The notes below the pieces were generated by a model that searched no databases, was not told the DNA's origin, and worked only from the letters and a program-made list of their open reading frames with translations. From Bradyrhizobium sp. CCGUVB1N3 (GTDB taxonomy: Bacteria; Pseudomonadota; Alphaproteobacteria; Rhizobiales; Xanthobacteraceae): 64,000 nt of DNA. The DNA lies in assembly GCF_024199925.1 (NCBI RefSeq), contig NZ_JANADR010000001.1, positions 434,001 to 498,000 of the forward strand. The letters are read 5' to 3'. Position numbers and translations under genes: made by a program. Shown here one piece after another: positions 44,603 through 54,472 of this stretch; position 1 is the first letter of the stretch; every line of letters starts with the position of its first letter.

Positions 44603-45472
44603 TCAGCGTTGCAGCCGCGCCAGCAGGCTCGACGTATCCCAGCGCTTGCCGCCCATCTTCTCGACTTCGGCATAGAACTGGTCAACGAGCGCGGTCACCG
44701 GCAGGTTCGCGCCGTTGCGGCGGGCTTCCGCGATGCAGATCGAGAGGTCCTTGCGCATCCATTCGACGGCGAATCCGAAATCGTACTTGTCATCGTTCAT
44801 GGTCTTGTAGCGGTTCTCCATCTGCCAGGACTGCGCCGCGCCCTTGGAGATGGTGTCGATCACGGCGGCAACGTCGAGGCCCGACTTCTTGGCGAAGTGA
44901 ATACCTTCGGAGAGGCCCTGGACGAGGCCTGCGATGCAGATCTGGTTGACCATCTTGGTGAGCTGTCCGGAGCCCGCAGGCCCCAGCAGCTTGCACATCC
45001 GCGCATAGGCCACGATGACCGGCTCGGCACCGGCATAGGCGTCAGCGGCACCGCCGCACATCACGGTCAGGATGCCGTTCTCGGCGCCAGCCTGTCCGCC
45101 GGAGACGGGGGCATCGACGAATTTGAAGCCACCCTTGGTGGCGGCCGCGTCAAGCTCGCGCGCGACTTCGGCGGAGGCGGTGGTGTGGTCGACGAAGGTC
45201 GCGCCCTTCTTCATGCCGGCAAACGCGCCGTCGGGACCGATCGTCACGGCGCGCAGGTCGTTGTCGTTGCCGACGCAGCACATCACGAAGTCCTGGCCCT
45301 CGGCTGCAGCTTTTGGTGTCGCTGCGGTCTTGCCGCCGAACTTGTCCGCCCATTCCTTCGCCTTGGCCGCGGTGCGGTTGTAGACGGTGACCTCATGGCC
45401 ACCCTTCTTGACGAGGTGGCCGGCCATGGGGAAGCCCATGACGCCGAGACCGAGGAAAGCGACTTTAGCCAT
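44603..45472 (-). CDS. Beta-hydroxyacid dehydrogenase (3-hydroxyisobutyrate / tartronate-semialdehyde reductase family)
   Basis: 289 residues from the ATG at 45472. VAFLGLGVMGFPMAGHLVKK is the NAD(P)-binding signature, FVDAPVSGGQAGAENGILTV is the substrate-binding motif, and GSGQLTKMVNQICIAGLVQG carries the catalytic Lys. The length is standard for 3-hydroxyisobutyrate dehydrogenase and GarR-type enzymes. It reduces or oxidises a small 3-hydroxy acid; which one is not resolved. It opens the transcript that continues into nhaD. Confidence 0.9.
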   Translation of the reverse strand: MAKVAFLGLGVMGFPMAGHLVKKGGHEVTVYNRTAAKAKEWADKFGGKTAATPKAAAEGQDFVMCCVGNDNDLRAVTIGPDGAFAGMKKGATFVDHTTASAEVARELDAAATKGGFKFVDAPVSGGQAGAENGILTVMCGGAADAYAGAEPVIVAYARMCKLLGPAGSGQLTKMVNQICIAGLVQGLSEGIHFAKKSGLDVAAVIDTISKGAAQSWQMENRYKTMNDDKYDFGFAVEWMRKDLSICIAEARRNGANLPVTALVDQFYAEVEKMGGKRWDTSSLLARLQR

Positions 45473-45686
45473 ATGGGTGACCTTGCTTGTGCTTGGGTGT
45501 TCTTGCGGTTTTGACCGGCCTTTGAGGCAGCCGGCCCACGCTATCGCGGGATTTTGGCGGTTCCGCCCGAAAAGGGCGGATCGGAGGCGCACCATAAACC
45601 CTTGAGGCCGGAGGGCAACGGCTTCGTTTGAAGGTCTCCTGTGCTAGGATGCGCGAACAAGGACATAAAAAAAGGGAGTGCAAGGT

Positions 45687-46124
45687 ATGGCCGTGAGCGT
45701 TGGGGTGCTCGATCATTTCAACATCCGGACCCGGAAATTGGCCGAGACCGTCCGCTTCTACGAGGACGTGCTGGGCCTCGAGAACGGCCCGCGGCCGAAT
45801 TTCGCTTTCCCGGGGGCGTGGATGTACAGCGAGGGCAGGCCGGTGGTGCATCTCGTCGACATTTCCCCGACGGGCGAGGCTCAAAAGCCCGATTCAGGCG
45901 TTGTCCATCATGTTGCCTTCGTCAGCCGCGGTTTCGACGGCATGAGGCAGCGCCTGAGCGGCAAGGGCATGAAATTCGAATCCCGGCAGGTGCCCGGCGG
46001 CGACCTCTGGCAGATCTTCGTGCACGACCCCAACGGGGTCATGATCGAGCTGAATTACGAGGCGGCCGAGGAGCAGGGGGCGGAGGCCCCGGTCGAGACG
46101 GCCGGCGATATCGGCAGGCAGTAG
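45687..46124 (+). CDS. VOC-superfamily protein (glyoxalase/dioxygenase fold)
   Basis: 145 residues from the ATG at 45687, with GGGAG upstream. VLDHFNIRTRKLAETVRFYE and LWQIFVHDPNGVMIELNY contain His and Glu metal ligands of the two beta-alpha-beta modules. Members include glyoxalase I, fosfomycin-resistance and ring-cleavage enzymes; no specific activity can be chosen. It is divergent from the hydroxyacid dehydrogenase gene. Confidence 0.85.
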   Translation: MAVSVGVLDHFNIRTRKLAETVRFYEDVLGLENGPRPNFAFPGAWMYSEGRPVVHLVDISPTGEAQKPDSGVVHHVAFVSRGFDGMRQRLSGKGMKFESRQVPGGDLWQIFVHDPNGVMIELNYEAAEEQGAEAPVETAGDIGRQ

Positions 46125-46162
46125 CCTTTTGCGCGTTTCCGCTCTAATGGGGCGCATCACCC

Positions 46163-46250
46163 TAAAGCGCGATCAGGATCGCGCTCTAGGGGCTTATAGT
46201 CGAGCATGATCCTATCGGAAAACCGCTACATACTTTTCCGGATCATGCTC
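46163..46250. repeat. Dispersed palindromic element, copy 3 (modules in reverse order)
   Basis: AGCGCGATC (46166-46174), two bases, GATCGCGCT (46177-46185) form a tight 9-base hairpin. After 16 bases come GAGCATGATC (46202-46211) and GATCATGCTC (46241-46250), a 10-base inverted repeat whose loop contains GGAAAACCGC. These are the same two modules as at 2701 and 56724, here with the AGCGCGAT hairpin first. It lies directly before the apbC ribosome site. Confidence 0.75.
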
Positions 46251-46267
46251 CATTCAGGAGATGCGCA

Positions 46268-47398
46268 TTGAGCGTGACGCAGCAGCAGGTTCTCGACAGC
46301 CTCAGCCGGATCAAATCGCCGCGCGGGGTCGCGCTCACCAATGCCAATGTGCTGAGTGCGATCAGTGCCAGTGACGGCAAGGTGTTCTTCTCGATCAATG
46401 TCGATGCCGCGGAGGCGCGGGCCTGGGAGCAGGTCCGGGCCGAGGCCGAGGCCGCCGTGCGCGCCATTCCCGGCGTCACCACGGCCATGGTGGCGCTGAC
46501 CGCCGAGCGCAAGCCGGGCAGCGCACCACCGCCGCCGCCGAGCCGCGGTGCGCCGGGGGTACAGCCGGCCCATACCCATCGGCCGCCGCAGGGCGGCACC
46601 TCGCCGATGTCGCGCCAGGCCGAGATTCCGGGCGTCGCCGCCGTCATCGCGGTCGCCTCGGGCAAGGGCGGGGTCGGCAAGTCGACCACCGCGCTCAACC
46701 TGGCGCTCGGCCTGCGCGACCTCGGCCTCAAGGTTGGGCTGCTAGATGCCGACATCTACGGTCCCTCGGTGCCGCGGCTGACGGGCCTGCACGCCAAGCC
46801 CGAGCTGAACGAGGAGCGGAAGATGATTCCGCTGAAGCGTTTTGGCCTGTCGATCATGTCGATCGGATTCCTGGTCGAGGAAGAGACCGCGATGATCTGG
46901 CGCGGGCCGATGGTGATGTCGGCGGTGACGCAGATGCTGCGCGACGTCGAGTGGGGCAAGCTCGACGTCCTGGTCGTCGACATGCCGCCGGGGACGGGCG
47001 ATGCGCAGCTCACGCTCGCGCAAAACGTGCCCCTGAAGGGCGCCGTCATTGTCTCGACCCCGCAGGATCTGTCGCTGATCGACGCGCGGCGGGGCCTTGC
47101 CATGTTCAAGAAAGTGAACGTCCCTGTGCTCGGCATCGTCGAGAACATGAGCTATTTCCAGTGCCCGCATTGCGGCACGAAATCGGACATTTTCGGCCAT
47201 GGCGGAGCGCGCCACGAGGCCGAGAAGCTCGCCGTCCCGTTCCTTGGCGAAATCCCCTTGCACATGGCGATTCGCGAGACCTCGGATGCCGGAAAACCGG
47301 TGGTCGACAGCGAGCCGGATGGGCCCCATGCGGCGATCTATCGCGCTATCGCGGGCCACATCCGGGACCAGCTCAAGTCCGTGATTTCCACGGGCTAA
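46268..47398 (+). CDS. apbC: Iron-sulphur cluster carrier ATPase Mrp/ApbC
   Basis: 376 residues from a TTG with CAGGAGATG just upstream. The N-terminal 90 residues are a DUF59 (MIP18-like) domain starting QQQVLDSLSRIKSP. A Pro-rich linker leads to the deviant Walker A VASGKGGVGKSTTALNLALG and LLDADIYGPSVPRLTG. YFQCPHCGTKSDIFGHGG carries the CXXC that binds a bridging Fe-S cluster. It delivers Fe-S clusters to target proteins. A palindromic repeat sits between it and the VOC gene. Confidence 0.93.
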   Translation: MSVTQQQVLDSLSRIKSPRGVALTNANVLSAISASDGKVFFSINVDAAEARAWEQVRAEAEAAVRAIPGVTTAMVALTAERKPGSAPPPPPSRGAPGVQPAHTHRPPQGGTSPMSRQAEIPGVAAVIAVASGKGGVGKSTTALNLALGLRDLGLKVGLLDADIYGPSVPRLTGLHAKPELNEERKMIPLKRFGLSIMSIGFLVEEETAMIWRGPMVMSAVTQMLRDVEWGKLDVLVVDMPPGTGDAQLTLAQNVPLKGAVIVSTPQDLSLIDARRGLAMFKKVNVPVLGIVENMSYFQCPHCGTKSDIFGHGGARHEAEKLAVPFLGEIPLHMAIRETSDAGKPVVDSEPDGPHAAIYRAIAGHIRDQLKSVISTG

Positions 47399-47479
47399 AG
47401 CCCTCCCGCCGAGGCATGCGACTTTCGTACAGTCCCGTCATGCCATTGTCGCGTTCCGAAAGCTGGGCTTCCGTGCTAA

Positions 47480-48679
<1,200 letters not shown>

Positions 48680-48731
48680 TCAGGATAGGGGTCCCCCAGG
48701 CCCCAATCCTAGGTCTTAAGTCTTAGTCGGG

Positions 48732-48763
48732 AAGCCCGGCCTCGTTCGCGAGGCCGGGCTTTT
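48732..48763 (+). terminator. Rho-independent terminator after first TRAP binding-protein gene
   Basis: AAGCCCGGCCTCG, TTCG loop, CGAGGCCGGGCTT followed by TT: a perfect 13-base stem with a stable tetraloop. It sits 53 bases after the stop codon and separates the two paralogous genes. Confidence 0.88.
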
Positions 48764-48851
48764 GCGTATGGAAATCGGAACCGGGATGTTCCATGCTGCC
48801 CGCCAAGCCTCGCAAGAAGGCTCGCAATCGCAAACCATCAGGGCAGGAAAC

Positions 48852-49940
48852 ATGAAAAGAAGAGACTTCATCAAAGTCACCGGACTTGGCGCTGCAGGCG
48901 CCGCCACGCTCGCCGCTCCCGCCATCGCGCAATCGATGCCGGAGATCAAATGGCGCATGCCGACGAGCTGGCCGAAATCGCTCGATACGCTTTATGGCGG
49001 CGCCGAGATGATGTGCAAGATGGTCGCGGAGGCGACCGACAACAAATTCCAGATCCAGATCTTCGCGGCCGGCGAGATCGTGCCGGGCCTGCAGGTGCTC
49101 GACGCCGTGCAGAACGCGACATGCGAGATCGGTCACACCGCGTCCTACTATTACTTCGGCAAGGACCCGACCTTCACCTTCGGCTCGTCGGTGCCGTTCG
49201 GTCCCAACATGCGCATCAACCAGGCCTGGTACATGCTGGGCGGCGGACGCGAAGTGCTCAACGAGTTCTACAAGAGCTACAACGTGATCTCGCTGCTGGC
49301 GGGCAACACGGGTTGCCAGATGGGCGGCTGGTTCAGGAAAGAGGTCAACACGCCCGGCGATCTCGAGGGCATGAAATTCCGCATCGGCGGCTTTGCCGGC
49401 CGCGCGCTGCAGAAGCTCGGCGTGGTGCCGCAGCAGCTTGCCGGCGGCGACATCTATCCGGCGCTGGAGAAGGGCACCATCGACGCCGCCGAATGGGTCG
49501 GTCCCTACGATGACGAGAAGCTCGGCTTCTACAAGATCGCGCCGCACTACTACTATCCCGGCTGGTGGGAAGGCGGCCCGATGCTGCTCGCCTTCGTCAA
49601 CCTCGACAAATGGAATGCGCTGCCGAAGTACTATCAGAGCGTTCTGGAGCAGGCCGGCCACTACGCCAACAACTACATGATGGCGCGCTACGACCAGGCC
49701 AATCCGATGGCACTGCGCAAGCTGCTTGCGAACGGCGCCAAGCTTCATGCCTTCCCGCCGCCGGTCATGGACGCCTGCTACAAGGCGGCGAAGGAGCTGC
49801 ATGCCGAGGTCAGCGCGACCAACCCCAACTTCAAGAAGGTCTACGAGTCCCTGACCAAGTTCTCGAACGACGGCTACGCATGGTTCCAGGTCGCCGAGGT
49901 CGGCTACGACATCTTCATGGCGCGTCGCGCGCAGGGCTGA
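48852..49940 (+). CDS. TRAP transporter substrate-binding protein 2 (TakP/DctP paralogue)
   Basis: 362 residues from the ATG at 48852 with CAGGAAA upstream. Tat signal MKRRDFIKVTGLGAAGAATL. It aligns with the upstream gene over its whole length without gaps that I can see, sharing [45 protein letters not shown] and [10 protein letters not shown], so all ligand-contact positions are kept. Differences cluster in the hinge and surface (for example AWYMLGGGREVLNEFYKS), which could shift specificity. This is a tandem duplication that has diverged, and each copy has its own terminator. Confidence 0.9.
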   Translation: MKRRDFIKVTGLGAAGAATLAAPAIAQSMPEIKWRMPTSWPKSLDTLYGGAEMMCKMVAEATDNKFQIQIFAAGEIVPGLQVLDAVQNATCEIGHTASYYYFGKDPTFTFGSSVPFGPNMRINQAWYMLGGGREVLNEFYKSYNVISLLAGNTGCQMGGWFRKEVNTPGDLEGMKFRIGGFAGRALQKLGVVPQQLAGGDIYPALEKGTIDAAEWVGPYDDEKLGFYKIAPHYYYPGWWEGGPMLLAFVNLDKWNALPKYYQSVLEQAGHYANNYMMARYDQANPMALRKLLANGAKLHAFPPPVMDACYKAAKELHAEVSATNPNFKKVYESLTKFSNDGYAWFQVAEVGYDIFMARRAQG

Positions 49941-49974
49941 TCGCACGGTCGCTCGCGGCGCGATGATCCGTCAA

Positions 49975-50010
49975 GCAGCCCGGTCTCGCAAACGCGAGGC
50001 CGGGCTTTCT
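49975..50010 (+). terminator. Rho-independent terminator after second TRAP binding-protein gene
   Basis: AGCCCGGTCTCG, loop CAAACG, CGAGGCCGGGCT, then TTCTTT. A 12-base stem with one G-T pair, close in sequence to the terminator of the upstream paralogue, so it was probably duplicated with the gene. Confidence 0.88.
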
Positions 50011-50416
50011 TTATCGCGTATGGGTGAGATCAGGTTCGGTTGCGAACCGCGAAGGAGGTGCGCTCCCTCCTGCCGTTGCGGGCGCTCTCCAAAATGCGGA
50101 AAACAACCCCATGCAAAGTAGAAACCAGGGGCAGGATGCTCGCCTGCCGTCTGCGAAACCGTTTGACACGTCGGGCAAATCAGTGGTTAAAGGCCATTAT
50201 CGAAAAATCCGAAATATGCAGGGCTGTGGCGCCGGCGGTCGTGCAAGAGCGTACATTCAAGAGCGGACATCAGCGCTGCCTACCGGCATGTCCGCAAAGG
50301 GCCAATTCCGGACGTAAGAGGGCTGTTGCTCGTCCTCAGAGGACGGCTGCTTTGTTCCCTTACGTCGTCGCTCTGGTGGTGCGCACGATCTCCTCGATCC
50401 TACCTTTCATAAGTAT
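50011..50416. other. Gene-poor stretch with a decayed repeat-like hairpin
   Basis: Open frames here lack ribosome sites and family motifs. GCGGACAT (50263-50270) and ATGTCCGC (50288-50295) form an 8-base inverted repeat inside a stretch (about 50240-50320) resembling the dispersed ATGTCCGC-type non-coding repeats common in Bradyrhizobium genomes. That resemblance is from memory. Otherwise I see nothing coding. Confidence 0.4.
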
Positions 50417-50446
50417 GTACCTTGCAATAAAAGGTACCTTGTAATA
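50417..50446. promoter_or_regulatory. Candidate PadR operator: overlapping inverted and direct repeats
   Basis: GTACCTT (50417-50423), seven bases, AAGGTAC (50431-50437) is a perfect inverted repeat. GTACCTTGCAATA (50417) and GTACCTTGTAATA (50434) are also near-identical 13-base direct repeats. It lies 37 bases before the padR start, consistent with autorepression of the padR-DUF1700-DUF2807 operon. Confidence 0.6.
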
Positions 50447-50482
50447 TGTTCGTCCCGAATCTGGCCAACTCGCACGGCTGCG

Positions 50483-50806
50483 ATGACCGAACAGAATCAG
50501 GTCCAGCTCAAGAAGGGCGCGCTCGAATTGTGCGTGCTGGCGCTGCTCGCGCGCGGCGAGAGCTATGCCTACGAGATTGCCAGCGCGTTGGCAGCCGGCG
50601 TCGGCATGGGCGAAGGCACGATCTACCCGCTGATGCGGCGGATGCAGGATGACGGGCTGGTCGATACCCGCCTTGCCGAATCGAACAGCGGCCCGCCCCG
50701 CAAATACTATCGACTCACAGCGGCCGGCCGCGCCGCCTTCGCAGCGCAGAAGCGCGAGTGGCAAACGTTCACCGATGCCGTCAACAAGTTGCTGGGAGAG
50801 CGCTGA
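50483..50806 (+). CDS. PadR-family transcriptional regulator
   Basis: 107 residues. The winged helix is QLKKGALELCVLALLARGES, YAYEIASALAA and GEGTIYPLMRRMQDDGLVDT, with the wing PPRKYYRLTAAGRAAF. It is a short PadR-1 subfamily repressor, likely dimeric. The operator-like repeat upstream suggests autoregulation. Its stop overlaps the next ATG (TGATG), the usual arrangement with DUF1700 partners. Confidence 0.92.
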   Translation: MTEQNQVQLKKGALELCVLALLARGESYAYEIASALAAGVGMGEGTIYPLMRRMQDDGLVDTRLAESNSGPPRKYYRLTAAGRAAFAAQKREWQTFTDAVNKLLGER

Positions 50807-51378
50807 TGAACCGCGTCGCCTTCTTGACCATCCTCAATGACGGGCTCGCCGGGCTCCCGGCGCGGGAGATCGACGACATCATCGCCGACTACATGTCCTA
50901 TTTCGACGAAGCCGAGGCCTCCGGGCGAAGCGAGGCCGAGGTGGCTGCGGCACTGGGCGATCCGCGGCGGCTGGCGCGCGAGCTGCGCGCCGAAACCGGA
51001 CTGCGCCACTGGGAAAATCATCGCAGCCTGGGTAATTCGGCCGCCGCACTGCTGGCGCTTGGCGGATTGGCCACGGTCGACATTCTGTTCCTGCTACCGC
51101 TGCTGCTCGCCGTGACGCTGATCATGCTGGTGATCGGCCTCGTCGTCTTCGCGCTCGGCATCGTCGGCATCGGATTGCTGCTGAGTCTCGTGAAGATCGG
51201 GCACTTCGCCTCGATCGCCGCGATGGTGCTGCGCGCGGTGGCGGGCATCGGGTTGATCGCCGGCAGCGTCGGAGGCGGCGCGCTGCTGCTGCTGGGACTC
51301 AACGCCGCGGTGAAGATGCTCGGGAATTACGCCCGGCTGCACTACCGGCTGCTCAAGCCGGAACACGACCCGATTTAA
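50806..51378 (+). CDS. DUF1700/HAAS-domain membrane protein
   Basis: 190 residues from the ATG overlapping the padR stop. The N-terminal 65 residues (FLTILNDGLAGLPAREIDDI, ADYMSYFDEAEASGRSEAEV and AAALGDPRRLARELRAE) are the HAAS helical domain. Then come three or four hydrophobic segments (FLLPLLLAVTLIMLVIGLVV; MVLRAVAGIGLIAGSVGGGA). DUF1700 proteins accompany PadR regulators and probably transmit an envelope signal or antagonise the PadR protein; the mechanism is not established. Confidence 0.88.
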   Translation: MNRVAFLTILNDGLAGLPAREIDDIIADYMSYFDEAEASGRSEAEVAAALGDPRRLARELRAETGLRHWENHRSLGNSAAALLALGGLATVDILFLLPLLLAVTLIMLVIGLVVFALGIVGIGLLLSLVKIGHFASIAAMVLRAVAGIGLIAGSVGGGALLLLGLNAAVKMLGNYARLHYRLLKPEHDPI

Positions 51379-51397
51379 CCAGGATCAGAGGTGCGTC

Positions 51398-52315
51398 ATG
51401 AACAGACGTCTTGCAGGAATTGCGCTGGTGTCGCTGAGCATTGCGGCCGCGTGCGGGATAGTCACGGTTTTGACTTCGGCAACGGACTGGATCAACGGCG
51501 ACTACCGATCCTGGGCCAGCCCGTTGCGGACCTGCGGATCGGCGAAAAACACCGGCTCGGGCGAGCGCCGCACCGTCGATCTCGATTGGGCCGGGAGCGA
51601 CGCGGTCAACATCAAGATTCCGGCGCAGGTGCATTATCAGCCTGGGCCCAAGCCACAGGCCAGCGTCAGCGGTAACGCCGATCTGGTCAGTCATGCGCGG
51701 CTGCGCGATGGCACGCTGCAATGGGACACGGTGGAGTGGGACAATCTGGTCGACTGTTTTCCGGCGAGCGATCTCGTCGTCCAACTCGCTGGCCCCGCCG
51801 TCACCGCATGGACGTTGAATGGTTCGGGTGACCTCGACCTCTCCCGCGTCAAGCAGGATCTGCTGCGCATCACCATACACGGCAGCGGCGTCGTCACGGC
51901 AAGCGGCGAGGTCCACGAGGTTGCACTCGATGCCGCTGGCTCCGGTCGGGTCGATCTCAGCCGGCTCGTCACACAGAAGACCACCGCGAATGTCCACGGC
52001 AGCTCGGATCTCAAGCTCGCCGACATCAAGCAGGACGTGCTTCGTATCGCGATGCATGGCAGCGGCGGCGTCACAGCCAGCGGAGCGGTCAATGAGCTGT
52101 CGCTCGAGTCCGCCGGCTCCGGCCGCGCCGACCTTGGCCGGCTGATCGCCGAACGGGCCAACGCACAAATACACGGCAGCGCCGACGTCGACCTCGCGCC
52201 GCGCCAGGATGCCGATATTTCCGTCTCCGGCAGTGGGGTGGTGAGACTGCATGGCGCCGTGGCGCGGCTTAATTCGCACGTGTCGGGTTCAGCGCAAATC
52301 AAGCAGGTGCCGTAA
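51398..52315 (+). CDS. DUF2807 (GIN-domain) exported beta-helical protein
   Basis: 305 residues. The N-terminal hydrophobic segment (LAGIALVSLSIAAACGIVTV) is a signal or anchor. The rest is a repetitive beta-helix with a recurring HGSG/GSG turn: WTLNGSGDLDLSRV, ITIHGSGVVTASGEVHEVAL, IAMHGSGGVTASGAVNELSL and ISVSGSGVVRLHGAVARLNS. This is the DUF2807 head domain, thought to work at the cell surface. It is 19 bases after the DUF1700 gene, so the three genes form one operon sensing or modifying the envelope. Confidence 0.85.
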   Translation: MNRRLAGIALVSLSIAAACGIVTVLTSATDWINGDYRSWASPLRTCGSAKNTGSGERRTVDLDWAGSDAVNIKIPAQVHYQPGPKPQASVSGNADLVSHARLRDGTLQWDTVEWDNLVDCFPASDLVVQLAGPAVTAWTLNGSGDLDLSRVKQDLLRITIHGSGVVTASGEVHEVALDAAGSGRVDLSRLVTQKTTANVHGSSDLKLADIKQDVLRIAMHGSGGVTASGAVNELSLESAGSGRADLGRLIAERANAQIHGSADVDLAPRQDADISVSGSGVVRLHGAVARLNSHVSGSAQIKQVP

Positions 52316-52357
52316 GCCCGTCGCAAATCAGCTCCGAAAAACAAGGAGGAGACGTTG

Positions 52358-52711
52358 ATGCGCGCGTCCAACCACGCCGGCAGATTGCTTTCCGTCATCG
52401 CCTTCTGCCTCACGGCGACGCTAGTGCAGGCCGCTGGCCTGCGGTCGATCGACATTCCTGCCGACGCCGATGGTCCGGCGATTCACGGCATGATCTGGTA
52501 TCCCTGCGCCGAAACGCCCGTAGAGATCCATGTCGATCCTTTCAACTTGCCGGGAGTGAAGGATTGCCCGCTCGCAGGAGACCATCTTCCGCTGATCGCC
52601 GATTCCCACGGACAAGGTGCCACGCTTCTCGTAAACCACGACACTGCCGAGACGCTCGCCGACAATGGCTTCATTGTTGCAGCCATTAGTCACCGAAACC
52701 CATCATCGTGA
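52358..52711 (+). pseudogene. N-terminal fragment of dienelactone-hydrolase-like lipase
   Basis: 117 residues from the ATG at 52358 with AAGGAGGAG upstream. A signal peptide (VIAFCLTATLVQAAG) is followed by the start of the mature domain (DGPAIHGMIWYPCAETPVEI). The family-typical ADNGFIVAAISH then leads into five unrelated residues and a stop. Full-length members are over 300 residues and carry the nucleophile G-x-S-x-G in the part missing here. The matching C-terminal piece is on the opposite strand at 56151-56573, so the gene was broken by a rearrangement. Confidence 0.75.
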
Positions 52712-52851
52712 ATTGACGCAATGTGCGGTTCAACGCGATGATAGAATAGGTCAGGAGCGTTTCCTGCGGTAAACGCGCTCAGTACCCATCGTCGGCAGAC
52801 ATGTCGAAATCTCTGTATGCTTAGCGGTTTATAGCCGAGGGCGGCGCGTCG

Positions 52852-53961
52852 ATGAAACGATGGATCCCGAGGATTACCAAGGCCAGCTTGCTTGCAGTGA
52901 CCGTCCTGGCGGTTTTGGCAGGCTCAGGACTTGGATTTCGCGCTTATCGCCAGAACGTCAGCGCACGTGTCCTCGCGATTCAATCTCCAAACGGCATCCA
53001 GGAGGGAATGTACGTCAAAATCGGCGGCATCGATCAATGGATTCAGATACGCGGCGAAGATCGCGGCAATCCGGTTATCCTCTTTGTTCACGGTGGTCCG
53101 GGTGCTTCGACCATTCCGATCTCGTCGAGCTGGCAGCCGTGGGAAAAATATTTCACGGTCGTTCAATGGGACCAGCGTGGCGCTGGACGTACCCTTCGCA
53201 TGACCGGCGAATCGATTGCGGCGACCATGACTTTGGCGCAAATGACGGAGGACGGCGTCGAAGTGGCGGAGTATCTTCGAGCGCATCTTCACAAGGACAG
53301 GATTGTCTTGATCGGGCACTCATGGGGCTCGTTTCTCGGCATTCATATTGTCAAACAACGCCCGGACCTGTTTTATGCGTATGTTGGCACTGGGCAAGTC
53401 GTCGGCAAGCAAACCTTCGAAAAGCAGTTCGAGCTCACCGTTACTCATCTGAAGGCACTGGCGCAGGCCGCAAACAATAGGGTGGCGTTGACGGAGCTGG
53501 CATCTATTTCCCCATCCCCAGGTTGGGATCCAGCCAAGCATGACATCATGCAAAAGTGGGAAAAACTGCTACCCCTTCCTTCGATCGAGGCATTCCAGCT
53601 CGTCAGCCCCATCCCGCCGCCTTTCATGCCGGATTTTTCGCTGCTCGATTGGTACTATTGGCGAAGAGGCGTTGCGTTTTCAGCGACGCAGCTGCGCGGG
53701 AGGAACGGGCCAATGCTTCAGAGCGACCTGTGGTCTCTAGGCACCGATTTTTCGATTCCGCTGTTCTTTTTCGAAGGCACAGAAGATTTCAATACGCCGA
53801 TTGAGCCTGTCTACGCATACTTTCAACAAATGAAGGCGCCACAAAAGGAGTTCGTGCGGTTCGAGGGCGCTGACCATTTTATTCCATTGGATCGCCCCGA
53901 TGAGTTTCTAACGCAATTGATAAAGCACATTCGGCCGCTAGTTGGACTGTCGGATGGGTAG
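52852..53961 (+). CDS. Alpha/beta hydrolase, proline-iminopeptidase-like, membrane anchored
   Basis: 369 residues. The N-terminal hydrophobic helix (SLLAVTVLAVLAGSGLGF) is a signal anchor. VILFVHGGPGAS is the oxyanion HGGPG motif, VLIGHSWGSFLGIHIVKQ holds the nucleophile Ser, FFFEGTEDFNTP the Asp, and FEGADHFIPLDRP the His. HGGPG plus GHSWG is typical of proline iminopeptidases and related hydrolases. The base composition looks lower in GC than the flanking genes. It lies inside the rearranged block between the two halves of the broken hydrolase. Confidence 0.85.
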   Translation: MKRWIPRITKASLLAVTVLAVLAGSGLGFRAYRQNVSARVLAIQSPNGIQEGMYVKIGGIDQWIQIRGEDRGNPVILFVHGGPGASTIPISSSWQPWEKYFTVVQWDQRGAGRTLRMTGESIAATMTLAQMTEDGVEVAEYLRAHLHKDRIVLIGHSWGSFLGIHIVKQRPDLFYAYVGTGQVVGKQTFEKQFELTVTHLKALAQAANNRVALTELASISPSPGWDPAKHDIMQKWEKLLPLPSIEAFQLVSPIPPPFMPDFSLLDWYYWRRGVAFSATQLRGRNGPMLQSDLWSLGTDFSIPLFFFEGTEDFNTPIEPVYAYFQQMKAPQKEFVRFEGADHFIPLDRPDEFLTQLIKHIRPLVGLSDG

Positions 53962-53989
53962 AGCGAGACGCTTTACTCCACCTACGAGC

Positions 53990-54472
53990 TTACATTCCAG
54001 CCAGCTCCGTCAGCTTTGTGCCGGCCAGTCGGAAGAACTGTTTCTTCGGAAGCGCGCGCCCTCCGAGCATCTCGTAGAATTGTTGAAGTCGTAGATCATC
54101 TGCATCGACGGTCCAATCGATGCGATCGTGGCCCTCTTGCCGAGCCATTGCGGCCAGTCGCGCCATAAGCCGTTTCCCTAATCCAGCCTTGCGTCGATCT
54201 TGACGAACGTAGAGCTCTTTCAGGAAAAATCCTGATGTCAATCCAGGCCCAGGATAGATGGCGCTAAAGCATGCAAAACCAGCGATCCCATCGTTCTCAC
54301 AAGCAAGTAGAATTCGCGATCCCACGGGCCTCGACTTCAGCCCGTCAATGATCGAGCCCCGGGTGGGACAGTGGACGCGATAATGAGCTTGCATCTCGAT
54401 CAGCGCATCGGCCACGTCATCGAAATCGGTTTCCGCAATCTCCCTGAAAACCGTCAGAGCAGTTTGGCCCAT
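53990..54472 (-). CDS. GNAT-family N-acetyltransferase
   Basis: 160 residues from the ATG at 54472 (MGQTALTVF); a longer frame adds 23 residues without motif. ADALIEMQAHYRVHCPTRGS, the central FFLKELYVRQDRRKAGLGKR (R-x-x-G-x-G-K/R acetyl-CoA motif) and LRLQQFYEMLGGRALPKKQF define a GNAT. Substrate unknown. It converges with the hydrolase gene at 52852. Confidence 0.83.
   Translation of the reverse strand: MGQTALTVFREIAETDFDDVADALIEMQAHYRVHCPTRGSIIDGLKSRPVGSRILLACENDGIAGFACFSAIYPGPGLTSGFFLKELYVRQDRRKAGLGKRLMARLAAMARQEGHDRIDWTVDADDLRLQQFYEMLGGRALPKKQFFRLAGTKLTELAGM

Noticed and set aside
50040..50444. 134-codon plus-strand frame before padR
   Set aside because: No ribosome site or motif, Arg/Cys-rich composition, and it crosses a hairpin repeat and the padR operator.
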